In this document: piece after piece, positions 50,299 to 61,706 of the stretch
Numbering within the stretch: the first letter of the stretch is position 1
How the letters are laid out: each line of letters starts with the position of its first letter
Source of the DNA: Sipunculus nudus
Taxonomy: Eukaryota; Annelida; Sipuncula; Golfingiida; Sipunculidae
Assembly: GCA_026874595.1 (NCBI GenBank)
Contig: CM049315.1
Span: forward strand, 15,568,164 to 15,632,163
Length of the DNA stretch: 64,000 nucleotides
Reading direction: 5' to 3'
Translations under genes and position numbers: made by a program
The notes under the pieces: model-generated
Databases searched by the model: none
What the model was told of the DNA's origin: nothing
What the model saw: only the letters and a program-made list of their open reading frames with translations

Positions 50299-51153
50299 AC
50301 AACGCCTTTGTTATGGGTTCATAACTGAAATGAGATTTCAGTTATGGGGATCCTCTTATGGAAAAGCGTAGCAGGGGTATATTGGGATATTTGCAAAATA
50401 AACAGAGAAAATGGAGGCAATCTAGCAAATTTCTTACCAATAATGGCTAATAAACTGTTCTGGAGTAAAAAATAAATTATGTAGAAGTGCCCACATAAGG
50501 AAATTGTTAGGATTTCAACTCCTGTTGGTTTTTTTTAGCCTGCCATGCGGTCATGTTTATCTTTTGTCACATGACCCTGTCCTTGACCTTATTGATATCA
50601 GAAAAGTTGTCCTCTGATTATTGTCCCAAATAAATTATAGTAAATATTGTTTCCATAACTTCCATAGGCAAATTTGTTAAAACCTTAAAAGATATAGCCA
50701 TAAACTTATAAAGGACTTATTGTAGCCATATATTATCATTTACTCATAAGTACTATTCATGAAATAAGATTTTTTTTAATAGATTTATTAGCAATAAATT
50801 ACTCTGGTACACCAGAGGTCAGGTCACAGGTCAGGTCATGGGTGACCAGAGTTCATGCTTCAGCAACATGGCTGTGTCAGTGATGGTCTTCTGCTTTCTC
50901 TTCATGATAAAATGCTGTTAAATCATATATAACATAAACAGGAGACTCCAAATGTATGGAAACTGATATATAAAGGATATATAGGTTGAGTGAACATAGT
51001 TTAAGCTGCATCTTATTCTACTCTTTTATTCTTTCCTTCTGATAAATCAGAAGGACCGCTACGATATTTCGTAAGAACATATTCAAGGCTGAGTATGGAG
51101 CCCGGGTCACCTGGTGTGTAATTTTCAGCCTTGCACAAAGGCAAACAACGCCT
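50299..51153. mobile_element. 837-bp insertion with 9-bp target duplication
   Basis: ACAACGCCT occurs at 50299-50307 and 51145-51153 with 837 bp between them. Copy B has the empty site with a single ACAACGCCT (58790-58798). This defines the insertion to the base. The ends are TTGTTATGGG and, in reverse complement, TTGCCTTTGT, so inverted similarity beyond TTG is weak. A 9-bp duplication fits Mutator-like elements, but other types are possible. No transposase ORF. The interior has an inverted repeat (CATAACTGAAATGAGATTTCAGTTATG, 50319-50345), a run of AGGTCA half-sites (50816-50838) and an inverted CCTTCTGATAAATCAGAAGG (about 51034-51053). Confidence 0.85.
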
Positions 51154-51249
51154 TACACTAAGGCTTACTTCTTTACTTGTTGTTTGTCCACGAATAGTGA
51201 TGGTTCACCATGTACAGATCAAATCTCGGTCAATTGAACGTGTCATCGG

Positions 51250-51453
51250 TATGTCAAACATGATGTAGTGTGTATTGGAGGAGGGACCCTGGCAACCTTT
51301 ACCGGCATGCTCTGTTTTATTTCCACAAAGAAGGGCCCAGCTCAGTTTCCCTTTAGCCCTCTGGTGACCTATATACCACATTAATGCATCACCTTTTTTT
51401 CGGTTTGATGTACGTATAGCAAAGGTCGGCCCGGACTTGCTTATTCCCACCCA
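51250..51453. repeat. 204-bp module, occurrence A2
   Basis: The second module of copy A; its end is also the right end of the segmental duplication. It differs slightly from A1, for example CCACAAAGAAGGG for CCAACAAAAAAGGG. Confidence 0.9.
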
Positions 51454-51752
51454 TGGTAGTGAAGTGAAGTCCGCAAGTAGTATGCTTCTTAGGCATTTTT
51501 CAAATGGTCGAGAGTTTGTTCACCTCAACGAGTCGTTCATTTTATTCGCTCATAAAAACAAAGTGCCTAAACCCAAGTCCCCGCCTTGACCTGACCAACA
51601 GCTGTGGGTATGGTAATTAACCTCCCTAGGCCTGCTCGGAACTTGTGCTGCATATTGCATTGTGTGCGACCTGAGTCCCATGAATTTCTTGATTCCGTGG
51701 GTACACTATACTACGAACACCTAAAAGAGGATATGCAGACATTCTGAAAACA

Positions 51753-51965
51753 GATTGGTCACATATTTGACCAATTTGGTTGGTTGAGATGATATTGGTA
51801 GATTTAACCAACACATTGGTTATTTCAACGAACTCGTTGGTCATGCACTAAACAAAAAGATTGGTCATTTTGACCAACTTTTATTTGTCGAACATTCGGT
51901 TGCATATATTCAACCAATTTGATTGGCTGAGTTAAAAATTGGTTGATTTACCAACATATTGGTCC
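51753..51965. repeat. Cluster of short TTGGT/ACCAA inverted repeats
   Basis: Around a dozen TTGGT and ACCAA motifs in opposite orientations, about 8-20 bp apart, forming overlapping small palindromes such as TTGGTCACATATTTGACCAA and TTGGTCATTTTGACCAA. A related shorter cluster lies at 59150-59270, on the right side of copy B. It may be a decayed palindromic tandem repeat. Confidence 0.75.
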
Positions 51966-52225
51966 TGGATACCGCCGCGTTTAATGCAGTTACCGGAAAC
52001 ACATCAAGCGGCGCTTGAAGCGTAGCAATGGGCGGAGCCAGGATGCCTGTCGAGTGTTTGTTTATTGGCATCTGATTGGCTGCTTGTCACATCATACGCA
52101 CGTGTATTTCAGCGGACAACGAACCGCCATTTGGTGTCTAAATATTTCATAAACGGTCAAAGCTAGCAGCGTAAAAATCAGTTGCTTCTTTAGAAGCGCA
52201 AGATTTCCGCTGCCTCGGGAGCGTA
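51966..52225. promoter_or_regulatory. CpG-richer promoter-like spacer between the duplicates
   Basis: A short segment richer in CpG than its surroundings. It contains ACCGGAAAC (ETS-type, about 51992), GGGCGGAGCC (GC box, 52030-52039), two ATTGGC inverted CCAAT boxes (about 52064 and 52075), CACGTG (52099-52104) and CCGCCAT (about 52123). This is the layout of a TATA-less promoter. GGGAGC|GTATAT at about 52218-52228 could be a splice donor, but it falls at the junction with copy B, so any original gene would have been cut off. No coding exon is evident. Confidence 0.3.
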
Positions 52226-55200
52226 TATCAGCACCAGAGTATCTCTAGTTACAAATTATCCTGTCAGTACCAGAGCATCTTTAACTACAAAAAATATCCT
52301 TGAGGTACTAGACCATCTCTAGCTACAAAATTTTCTGTCAGCAAGAGAGCACTTTTTAGCTACAAAAATATCACGTCAGCACTGGAGCATCTCTACAATT
52401 TAAATAGCACTTCATCCCTTGAAGGAACCAGGTTTGTTACTGGTAATTAATGCCCAATCTGGACCACATAAAATAAACTCAAGACGGACCTTATCAGCAT
52501 GAAACATGCGAGCAGGTCACACGCCATATCAGAACACAAGGTGGTTACCGCGTCTGTCGGGATAAACCTTCTAATCATTCTACACGCTACGAACGACTTC
52601 CCGTTGGTGTAACGTTTCATTTATTTACATAATTGAATCAGCTGGTTATCTTGTATTCAAACACATATCTTTTAAAGATGTCCCTGGGTTGACACGGACC
52701 GTTTGATTATGATACGGGCATCTGTACGGTAAGAAAGATATGTTATCATTATCATGAATTCAATGTGTTATATGCACTGTGTTAAGAATAATGTAGAGAT
52801 TACAGGTGCCGTAAAGTAACTAGAATATGGGCAGTCAACAAGCGACTATACAAGTATCCGCCGAATCACAGAGTCATGAATAAACTGAGGCATGGAATGT
52901 CTCCTGATGGAAAGCCGTCCAAATTTGACAAAATATCCTAAGACACACGGATGGACGAAACTAAAGAAAGTTATTGTGGGTGGAGTTTCCAGTCATGCGT
53001 ACCAGGCAATACGACCATAGATCTATAGACGTTCAACAATTCATGAATGTATATTACGAATACGTGATTGTAAATTCAGCTAACTTGTACGAGAAAACTA
53101 CCCAGGATGGATGGATACGCAAAACATCAGACTGATAAGTCAGGCCACGTATGAGATTTTCACCAAAACAGATACACAGGTGGACATCAGGCAAAACCGA
53201 TTATAGGTGACGATACCAGTCTTAAAAATAAGATAAATCAACCCAAGAACTATAAATATGCAAAATTTTACATTAAAAACTTGATACATTAAACCACTCC
53301 TGAGATAAAAGCATTAACAAAAATTGCATGAATGCATACTACTTAAAAGTATTTATAAGTGTCGCCACCAGTCTAGTCTACGACAAAGCTATCCAAGATG
53401 GACAAATGTGCAAAATTTCAGGCTGACTCATCCAGCCACTCCTGAAATATGTGTAATTTTCACCCTAAACACATTAATGGATGGAAGCTATGAGATAGTA
53501 GGCGGCGCTACCAGGCTTTTGTTTGAATTTATTTTTCCAAGATCTATGCACATTCTAGGCGGGTACCTGAAACCGCTCCACAGATAAATGGACGGGTGTA
53601 TTCTAGGAATACGTGATTTAAGCTGGGGCCACCTGTCATGTGCAAGAGAAAGCTACCCAAGATGGATGGACACGCCAACTTTCAGACAAATACAATGAAC
53701 CACTCCTGATACATGAGTGATTTTCACCCAAACCAAACTCACGGATCAACGCCACGCGAAACGTTAGCAAATGGCTCCACCTGTCATGAGTATGCGATAA
53801 AGGGATCCAAGACCTATGGACATGCAAAATTTCTGAAGGACTCTACGCGGAAAGGACTTTTAATGACGAGTTTTTCTTGAGTTCGCATTGGACCCAGTAA
53901 TTATGCCGGATTTAAGAAAGATCCGTCAAAAGGTCTAAGAGTTGTTCTTTGTAAAAAGACGCGGCGGCGGAACTCACGTAAAACTCTGTTTCGTCGAAAA
54001 CAATTAATGTGAATTTCTGTGGTTTTTGCAATATTTCACCTCAGATTAAATCTGAATCAAGGACCTTCAGTTCCAGGGTACAACGCGTTATTATTAACCA
54101 CTACATGTGTCAATCAGGAGATGCCTGACTGACTTGGTAAAAAAATGTAAAACATGTCCCCGCTGGCTGAAAGACCTCCGGTCACGCGGCCTTGTTATTG
54201 TAAACAAACACACGTGGAATATGTTTACCACCACGCACAGCCATTGGTAAACTTTTGAAATTAGCAAAACTGAACTGATAGTGAGAAAGAATAGACATAA
54301 TACTGCTCCTGTCCCTTTCACATTATAGCTGATAAGGGACCAAAGGCGTAATGTCAGATGAAAACCTCGTGAAAGAAAAAATTATATTTTGTACATTTTG
54401 TGGCCAAGTGACATTTTGAGAATACTATTCCACCAAACAACGAATCAAAAGCTGTTCAATGTAATTGTTTGAGCATGTGATAGGTGACCTTGACCCTTAT
54501 AAATGGCATTGAAATTTAGAAAGTGAATATGTTTTTATCAGACTGTTATGTTATTTTATTAAGTGATGCTGGAATCAGGTCCGGATCTCATTAATTAATT
54601 GAACCATTTACATTTATTTGGAATTTGACTGCCAATTTTATAAAATATTGCCAAATTTTAGAAGATCAGACTATAGAATGCAAACCGGATGTCGCATCTA
54701 TCAGGTTAAGTCCGGTCTTTTTATTATTTTTATCTTGTTATTTATGGTTTAACGTGATACAATCAGATGAGCATTTTAGTTTTAACATTAAACAGTTTCC
54801 ATTAACAACAACATGATGCCAGCTAGACCAACTAAGAAATTCAGTTAAGACGCTGGCAGGCAACTGTTTGTGCTGCTTCACTGTATCACTGCGCGCTAGT
54901 TATCTTGCGCTGTGTTGATCTGAACTTCTTTATCTTTGGAGTTTGTTGCTAAAAAACAAATCACACCAGTCAGGTCTTATCGTGAAAAACAAATAATGGG
55001 AGAAACATATTGATATGTGAGTGGCTCTTACCGAGGAAAGTGATTTTGTTTATCACCCAAGCTGTCTTCTATATTCTCCCACAATGTTGGCACTACGTGG
55101 CCGAATAAACCTAAGGTCATTTATACGTCTACCGTTTGGCTAGCCACAAAGATATAGATTGTATATCTTTGTAAGTGACAGAATACAAGTTTCGCAATGT

Positions 55201-56430
55201 TCAGATCTGCTTTGACCGTGAAAAAGGAGAGCTGAATTGATGACTGCTGGACAAACGATGGTATTGTGTTTGTGCGAGACAGATTGGACAGAGTCCACAG
55301 GTTCTGCACTCAGCCGTCCTTTATCACCTGGATGGAACAAAGGAAAGACGACCGTTCTCTCATGTCACCAGCCCCCAGCCGACGTCAACGCCAATACATT
55401 CATAGGATAGATATACATGATCATTCCCTTATGGCTTAAAGAAGTCTAATCACTTTGTTAATATTTCATAAATACACAAGGACGTGCTATAACTTATATA
55501 TAATGTATGTATTAAATTTATTCTAAATTGAGATACATTTCATTGTATCACATACTGTAACTGCAACAGTGTGCAAGTATATGTATGTGTATATACGACT
55601 GTATATACATACACATAATATATATATATTTATATGTGTGTATGAGTGTACGTATACGGACATCGGTGTAGTATTATATGTATACATCCAAAGCGGCAAG
55701 CGAACGACTACTTTATGTGTGAAGCCAATTAATCAGACTGACATTTAGTACATGTAGTCGCACTTAGATATATATTGGAGCCAGTCTCACAGTCCGATAC
55801 TCACTATGATTAATACTTTATTAATCCTAAAAGTACAGCATGCAGACTGGTCTTGACACGAGTCAAAAAGCGCCAATTGATATTTATTTTTCCTTATTAT
55901 TTTAATAACTGTATTACACATTTATTTCTGAAACAAACATCACAAACACATTATTTGATAAGTCAGGTAATATTCAGAGACCAATTACTTAATTTTAATC
56001 TCTTATGAAAAATCAGACAAAAACAGCACAGACAATCAGATAAAAGCGTCAGGTGAAGGCGTTATACCTATTTGCCACTCAGTTACCTACACTCCATAAA
56101 CAAAACGACAGCAGAAATACTTTCCATACGTAGTCTGGTGTAAAGGATTAAGTAATATTCTTTTTCTAAAGACTTATACCTTGAAAAATAAAGTTTAGTA
56201 TTATTACATAAAATGTTAGAGGGCTGAGAAATAGAATCAAAGAACTAAACTTTTCCGTTGGGCATCAAATAAAATCGCTAATGGTCTAATCCTTCTAATA
56301 CAAGAGACACACGGTACAAGAGACAACACGGTTTACTGAAGCTTTCAAAATCCCGTTCCTTCAATTCAGTTTTTTTCCCTACAATAATTGAAACTCCCCT
56401 GGCAAGGTTTTTGCCACTCGAACAAAAATT

Positions 56431-56493
56431 AAGCAAGCCGTTTTAATCCCGTCCCCATCTTTTGTATGGGGACGGGATTAGAAAAGTTAGCTT
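56431..56493. ncRNA. Hairpin candidate in copy B
   Basis: Counterpart of 47698-47760. The 15-bp stem is perfect here (56444-56458 with 56466-56480; TAATCCCGTCCCCAT against ATGGGGACGGGATTA) with loop CTTTTGT, and outer imperfect pairing continues to about 56493. Confidence 0.3.
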
Positions 56494-56836
56494 AAGCTTA
56501 TTTGAGGGACGTAAATGACAGGTTCCACTGTGCAAATATTCTTTTCACTCTTTTGCTTCAAGTATTACACCTTAAATTTTCACTGACTGAGCCCCAGGGC
56601 AGTGTGAGACGCGTGCGTGTAGCCATTTCCTTTCTCTTAAGACGTACATTTATGACAAAACATGTCTATTTATTATAATTAGATATTGCTTTTATGCCGA
56701 AACACCATAGTTTCACCAAATACTGAAAGGTCTCGATTTTGCAGGACTCCGTCTCAGAGAAATTAAGATAGGACCAGGGTTAAGGTGTCCGTGCAGACCG
56801 CTCTTTTTGTGTGACTTTCAGGGCCTAAAATCTTAA

Positions 56837-57046
56837 CGGAAATTGAAAAGAGATGACAGATGCCGTGACACCGATAATTAAACCCCTTCCGTACTGATCA
56901 GTTTCCGGGCGAGGAGGTGTGCTTTTCTCCAGAAGCTCAGAAGGGTGTGTACATTCCTCGGCTGAGTGGGTCACAGGTGTCTTCATCTGCCAGGAGACCA
57001 TTTGTTCCGTGACACCTTTAACAAGCCCGGCTGATAATGAGCTCGA
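56837..57046. other. 210-bp block identical between duplicates (copy B)
   Basis: Identical to 48104-48313; see that entry for motifs and alternatives. The first change on the right is CGACAAATTG in A against CGAAAATTG in B. Confidence 0.35.
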
Positions 57047-57899
57047 AAATTGACAGGCTATTGTCGGAAATAAAAATGTATATTGTACCATGGCTTTTCC
57101 GCGTTGCGCAATTGTATTTTTTTTTTTCCTTAGAAAAAAATGCAGCTTTAGACTTGCACCCAGCTCCAATAATCCCTTCAAAATATTGCATTTAGAGCCT
57201 AGTTATTGTACTAACAGTGATACTAAGACACTGTTTGTTCCTAACACCACGCTGAAGGAAAGGCTATGATGTAATTGGCTATGGCTGCTTCAAGTATATG
57301 ACGTCATTAATAAATAAACTGAATCATAGAGTTCTGCCTATCATGGATATTCTTTGATTTTAGAAAGAGGTAGTGCATGAAAGATCAAACAGTAATTGAA
57401 ACTGAACTGAAGGACCCCGGTCCTATCCACGTCACAGTGACGGATTTGTTTCCCCATAGATAAAATAGAGCAACACAGCAATTTAAATTTTAAATCACCA
57501 AATGACCAAAAGGTCAGTCCGAATTTGGAATGGTTGTTATAACTACGCCGAAATATATACTGCCAGTATATTAGTCAACCGTGATGGTCAAAGAGCTATA
57601 ACAATTGCGGGTGGTACTATCACAAGGTACTTATCATTATTAAAACATAGCTACCATATTATTCTTATTAAAAATATTTATTTTAAGTCAGGGATATCTA
57701 TCACAGTACATTTTCTTATAGATTATCAATCACACACATCTAAAATCAAGATTAAATATGGTCTCATGATACATAAAATCCGATTTGTGAGGAAATATAT
57801 AGGAAGAAAAAAGATAGATAAATGGATAGAGAGTGAATAATGTATGAAATGAGGAGATACGGTTCTTAAATAACCTTGCGTAACAAAAACGCATAAAAG

Positions 57900-58104
57900 T
57901 ATGTCAAACATGATTTAGTGAGCATCGGAGGAGGGACCCTGGCAACCTTTACCGGCATGCTCTGTTTTATTTCCAACAAAAAAGGGCCCAGCTCAGTTTC
58001 CCTTAAGCCCTCTGGTGACCTTTATATCACATTAATGCATCACATTTTGTTCGGTTTGATGTACGTATAGCAAAGGTCGGACCAGACTTGCTTATTCCCA
58101 CCCA
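57900..58104. repeat. 204-bp module, occurrence B1
   Basis: Counterpart of A1. The roughly 270 bp after it (58105-58375) also matches copy A almost without change, apart from a TTGTG insertion near 58312. Confidence 0.9.
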
Positions 58105-58893
58105 CTCTTCGTGCCCCTCACATTAATTTTCTGAGCGCAGTGGAGAGCGCTTTAGTCCCTCGCCATTTCACAGTCATGTGTACGGTTGTGTCGAACTCCC
58201 GGCCGACACCTAGCCAGACAGACTTGTTAATGTTTGATCGATTTAAAAGCCTCTGGGCTATATTTTCAGTAAACTCACTGGCATTATTCAGACAAACGTC
58301 AACCGAATGTTGTGTTTGAAAATGCCTCATGATGGTATCACTAAACGGATCAAAGAAACAGACTAAAGAGATTTAGAGGTTACCTTCCCTTGAAACTCCG
58401 GTCGCGCTTTCCCGCCCGTCCCGACATTGGCTGTACATTTGTTTTGGTAACATTAGAAGCGCTAAGCACATTGTAGCAATATATAAAACAACTTTTAGAC
58501 TTTCCTGGGTGATGCAGAGCTAGGTGACCAAGCCAGTAAATACAATGTCTGGTTTATATACATGCAGGCGCTGTCAGATTTGATTCGCTCAGCTAGTTAG
58601 CTCAGGTGGTATATACGCATTTTAGTTATATTGTATAAATACTGGTAGTATGTGTTTAAAGAAGAAAGCCCGGTTAGAAAAGTCAGGTGTCATGTATGAC
58701 GATATCAGGAGACAGTCTCATTTACATTAATGTTTGTACATAGGAAAGGCAGATTCATTGTTTAAACTTAGTTTCACGACCAAGAGCATACAACGCCTAA
58801 CACTAAGGCTTACACCTTTACTTGTTGTTGTCCACGAATAGTGATGGTTCACAATGTACAGATCAAATCTCGGTCAATTGAACGTGTTATCGG

Positions 58894-59096
58894 TATGTCA
58901 AACATGATGTAGTGTGTATTGGAGGAGGGACCCTGGCAAACCTTACCGGTAGGCTCTGTTTTATTTCCACAAAGAAGGGCCCAGCTCAGTTTCCCTTAAG
59001 CCCTCTGGTGACCTTTATATCACATTAATGCATCACCTTTTTTCGATTTGATGTACTTACAGCAAAGGTCGGCCCAGACTTGTTTATTCCCACCCC
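58894..59096. repeat. 204-bp module, occurrence B2
   Basis: Counterpart of A2; similarity between the duplication copies stops at its end (CCCACCC). Confidence 0.9.
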
Positions 59097-59149
59097 AATA
59101 AAACAACTAAGAAAGAGAGTGAAAATAGCAGTGCACACGTAAACGTGTC

Positions 59150-59270
59150 CACTGGTCTAACCAACTGGAATAGGTTGATATGACCAATTTCTTACCTGAT
59201 TTAACCAATTTGTTAAGGATATATTACCCAAGGTATTGGTAAAAACAGACCAAAACTAGTTGGTTAATAT
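59150..59270. repeat. Short TTGGT/ACCAA cluster, right of copy B
   Basis: Motifs such as CTGGTCTAACCAACTGG, GATATGACCAATTT, TTTAACCAATTTG and AGTTGGTTAATATG. It is similar in kind to 51753-51965, which also follows a duplication copy. Confidence 0.6.
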
Positions 59271-60289
59271 GTAACTAATATAGATAAGTTTAATTGATTA
59301 ATCAGGTTTGTTGTATTTCTAATTTTTTCTGCATGGCTACACATATCTCGGTCTTAAACTGCTATGTAAAACGGTAGCGATATACTTAAATCATTCCAGC
59401 AAAGAATTTAAACATTGTTTCAATCTATAAAAGACACATGTTTAATATGACTTGCTATAGTAATCTTTCTTTCATGATGCTGTGTAACATCTGGTGTTAT
59501 ATTTTCCTTACATAAAAATGTAAAAATTATCAACATATAAGATATGACCACCAAACTAGTTTGTGTTAGTGGAGAATAACAGTACTTCAAAACCATGGTC
59601 AAAACACAAGGGTCAAAATGCTCGTCTGCAACAATCATGAGTTCATAAAGAAAACGCATGTGCCTGAACTTGGTTATACAGGACTTTTGGATAATATTTC
59701 GGGCTAAAACGTTTAATTGGAATTCTCCATTTATGTAAAAATAGGTGGCGGAAGTTATTCCAATTCGTTGATCATTTAATAGGTCTATAATGTAATAAAC
59801 TGCCCCGGTTTCACGATTTGTTCATGGCAAGATAAGAGCAACAGTCCATTACATACTGGTATATCAGAACCAGTGAAATCCAAGTCCATTAATACAGAGA
59901 CTTAGATTCATGGGTACCGGACTTGTAGCCGAGAGGTCACGACTCAAGAACATGGCCGATTTCATCAAGACTACAGTAAGAAAACTTCTATCATGTAAAG
60001 ACTGACGTACAGTTAGGAAAACACATTCAAAGGGCTAATATGTTCTAACTACTGGCAGCATATAACAAAGAGAATTAAGATTATATATATCTAGCTTTAT
60101 CTCTGCATAGGGAGAAAAAAACAATTAAACATTTAAGGAAAAGGCATACATATGTAAACAAACATGACAATGCACCCGAAAATCTCAAATATCCACTTTA
60201 TAAGTGTTTTTGATGAAGATAATTTATTGGACTTGGACTGGAAGAAGTATGACCAAGACTTGAAGCAAAAAGACTTTCATGTGGTGTTG
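59271..60289. other. Intergenic, no supported gene
   Basis: Short frames only (for example 59420-59659 minus, 60164-60388 plus), no domain. Confidence 0.5.
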
Positions 60290-61395
60290 GATTTATATCT
60301 CGAAACTAGTTTTCAATTTCCGGATATGGCTGTTAATTTGCGCTGCACTCGAACTTCCCCAACATATCATTTTTGGGCCATATCGTGAAAATTATAAACC
60401 TCAATTATAGAATCTATAGCTTATTTCCTTCCTCTGGGTCTTATCCACAACCTGAGTAAGTCATCTGGTCTCAGCTTTGTGTCACTTTGTCAGAATGTCT
60501 GTCTGTTTGTCAGTTCTCAAATTCGCCTGCTTGTTGATTTTTGTGTCTTACTTATAGCGTTTTAAAGGCCACGGTTTTGCAGGAATCGTTTTGAAACTGC
60601 TAATCTTATGTCTTACAGTAATATCTCGAAACCTTTATTCTATTTTCTGAATATGGCCGCTAGGAAAGGGCTGCATTCGAACCTCCCAACATATCATGTT
60701 TTGCATATATCATCAGAACTATAAACCTCAGTTACATAAGATATAACTTATTTTCTTTCCCTGTGTCGTCTCCATAACCTGATTGGTTGATCTGGTCTCA
60801 ATCTTGTGTCAGTATGTTTGTCTGTTTGTCAGGATTTCTCAATTTCGCCTGCCTGCTTGTTCTTGTGTCTTTATAGCATTCTACAGGCCACAGTTTTGCA
60901 GGAATCCCTTTGAAAAAGTACATCTAATGCCTAACACTAATATCTCGAAATTGATTTTTCAGTTTCCGGATACGGCTTCTAGGGGCCGCTGTACTCGAAT
61001 TTCCCAACATATCATTTTTGGCCAAAAAAGCTCAAAACTTCAGTTACATAAACTATAGCTTGTTTTCTTCCTAAGAGTCGTCTTCAAAACCTGATTATGT
61101 CACCTGGTCTCAATTTTGTCTGTCTGTTTGTTTGTCAGCTGTCTCAATTTCGCCTGCTTGCTGGTTCATGCGTCTTGCATATAACATTCTTCAGTCCTCA
61201 ATTTGATGGAATCACATTGTAACTTTCATATATCGTATGTCTTACACAAGTTCTTTGTGTATTGTTTAAATAGGTCAAAGGTCAATGTCATCAAAATTGT
61301 TTAAAATCTTTTTTTCCTCATAACTTTGTTAATATTGAAACTATCTACACAAACTTTGGCTTATTTTCTTCCTCTTCGAGGTTGCTCATTCATTT
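60290..61395 (+). repeat. Tandem repeat of about 315 bp, about 3.5 units
   Basis: Successive units share AATATCTCGAAA, TTTCCGGATATGGC, GCTGCACTCGAA, CAACATATCAT, AACCTGA..(GT)..TCTGGTCTCA, TGTCTGTTTGTCAG and TTTCGCCTGC in the same order. Corresponding landmarks AACCTGA fall at about 60450, 60776 and 61088. Units are well diverged and the last is partial. The 74- and 91-codon frames at 60164-60388 and 60783-61058 are partly made of this repeat, so they are not taken as genes. Confidence 0.85.
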
Positions 61396-61640
61396 GACTA
61401 ATCTACGTAATTTCCGGCAAGCCCTCTGTTCGTCTAGTATAACAATTCACCAGAAAATACACGACATTGTTTTGTCCTCCAAGATTGTAGACACAGGTGC
61501 TAAGCACTTGGAGACAGGGACTAGCCTATAATATGACAATTAATGATTAAAATATGTTCTGTTCTTTCTTTATACATAAATAAATGGGCGTTAATGGGTG
61601 GAAATATATGGCTTGGAAGGAGAGACGCTATCCGCAGGTG
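61396..61640. other. Intergenic
   Basis: I see no feature. Confidence 0.4.
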
Positions 61641-61645
61641 AGGTA

Positions 61646-61706
61646 CACGGGCGTGTGTCGCAATGGATAGCTTGCGTCTGACTACGGATCAAGATTCTGA
61701 CACGCA
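61646..61706 (+). pseudogene. tRNA-Arg(ACG)-like 5' half, relic
   Basis: TCGCAATGGATAGCTTGCG followed by TCTGACTACGGATCA matches the D-arm and anticodon arm of eukaryotic tRNA-Arg(ACG), with loop CTACGGA. After the anticodon arm the sequence departs and there is no T-arm (GGTTCGA-type box B is absent). It is a truncated tRNA copy or the head of a tRNA-derived element. The 87-codon frame 61663-61926 starts inside it and is unlikely to be a gene. Confidence 0.6.

Larger units (their letters stand above)
44649..51452. repeat. Tandem segmental duplication, copy A
   Basis: A direct repeat of 52226-59096. Where I aligned the copies they differ at only a few percent of positions, with no long stretch lost except defined indels. 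Relative to B, copy A lacks about 300 bp and 900 bp in its left part (B 52489-52795 and 52850-53765). It has about 67 bp more at 47059-47125, about 240 bp more at 48891-49130, and an 837-bp insertion at 50308-51144. It begins inside the 37-bp minisatellite and ends with a 204-bp module. No gene is recognisable inside. The first left-hand gap in A brings together TCAAGA and AGAGATTACAGG, so A is the rearranged version. Confidence 0.95.
52226..59096. repeat. Tandem segmental duplication, copy B
   Basis: Direct repeat of copy A and the fuller version on its left side. It contains the minisatellite remnant (52226-52405), the region shared with copy C, minus-oriented family X units (about 52950-53850), the tRNA-like edge (54040-54105), then about 3.7 kb of sequence matching A closely. 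It lacks A's 837-bp and roughly 240-bp insertions, so it supplies the empty sites. No gene is recognised. Frames such as 56825-57181 (118 codons, minus) are not kept at full length in copy A. Confidence 0.95.

Noticed and set aside
56825-57181. 118-codon minus-strand ORF in copy B as a duplicated gene
   Set aside because: The matching frame in copy A is only 74 codons because of indels and a changed upstream region. The shared part is the identical 210-bp block, which gives no codon-level evidence.
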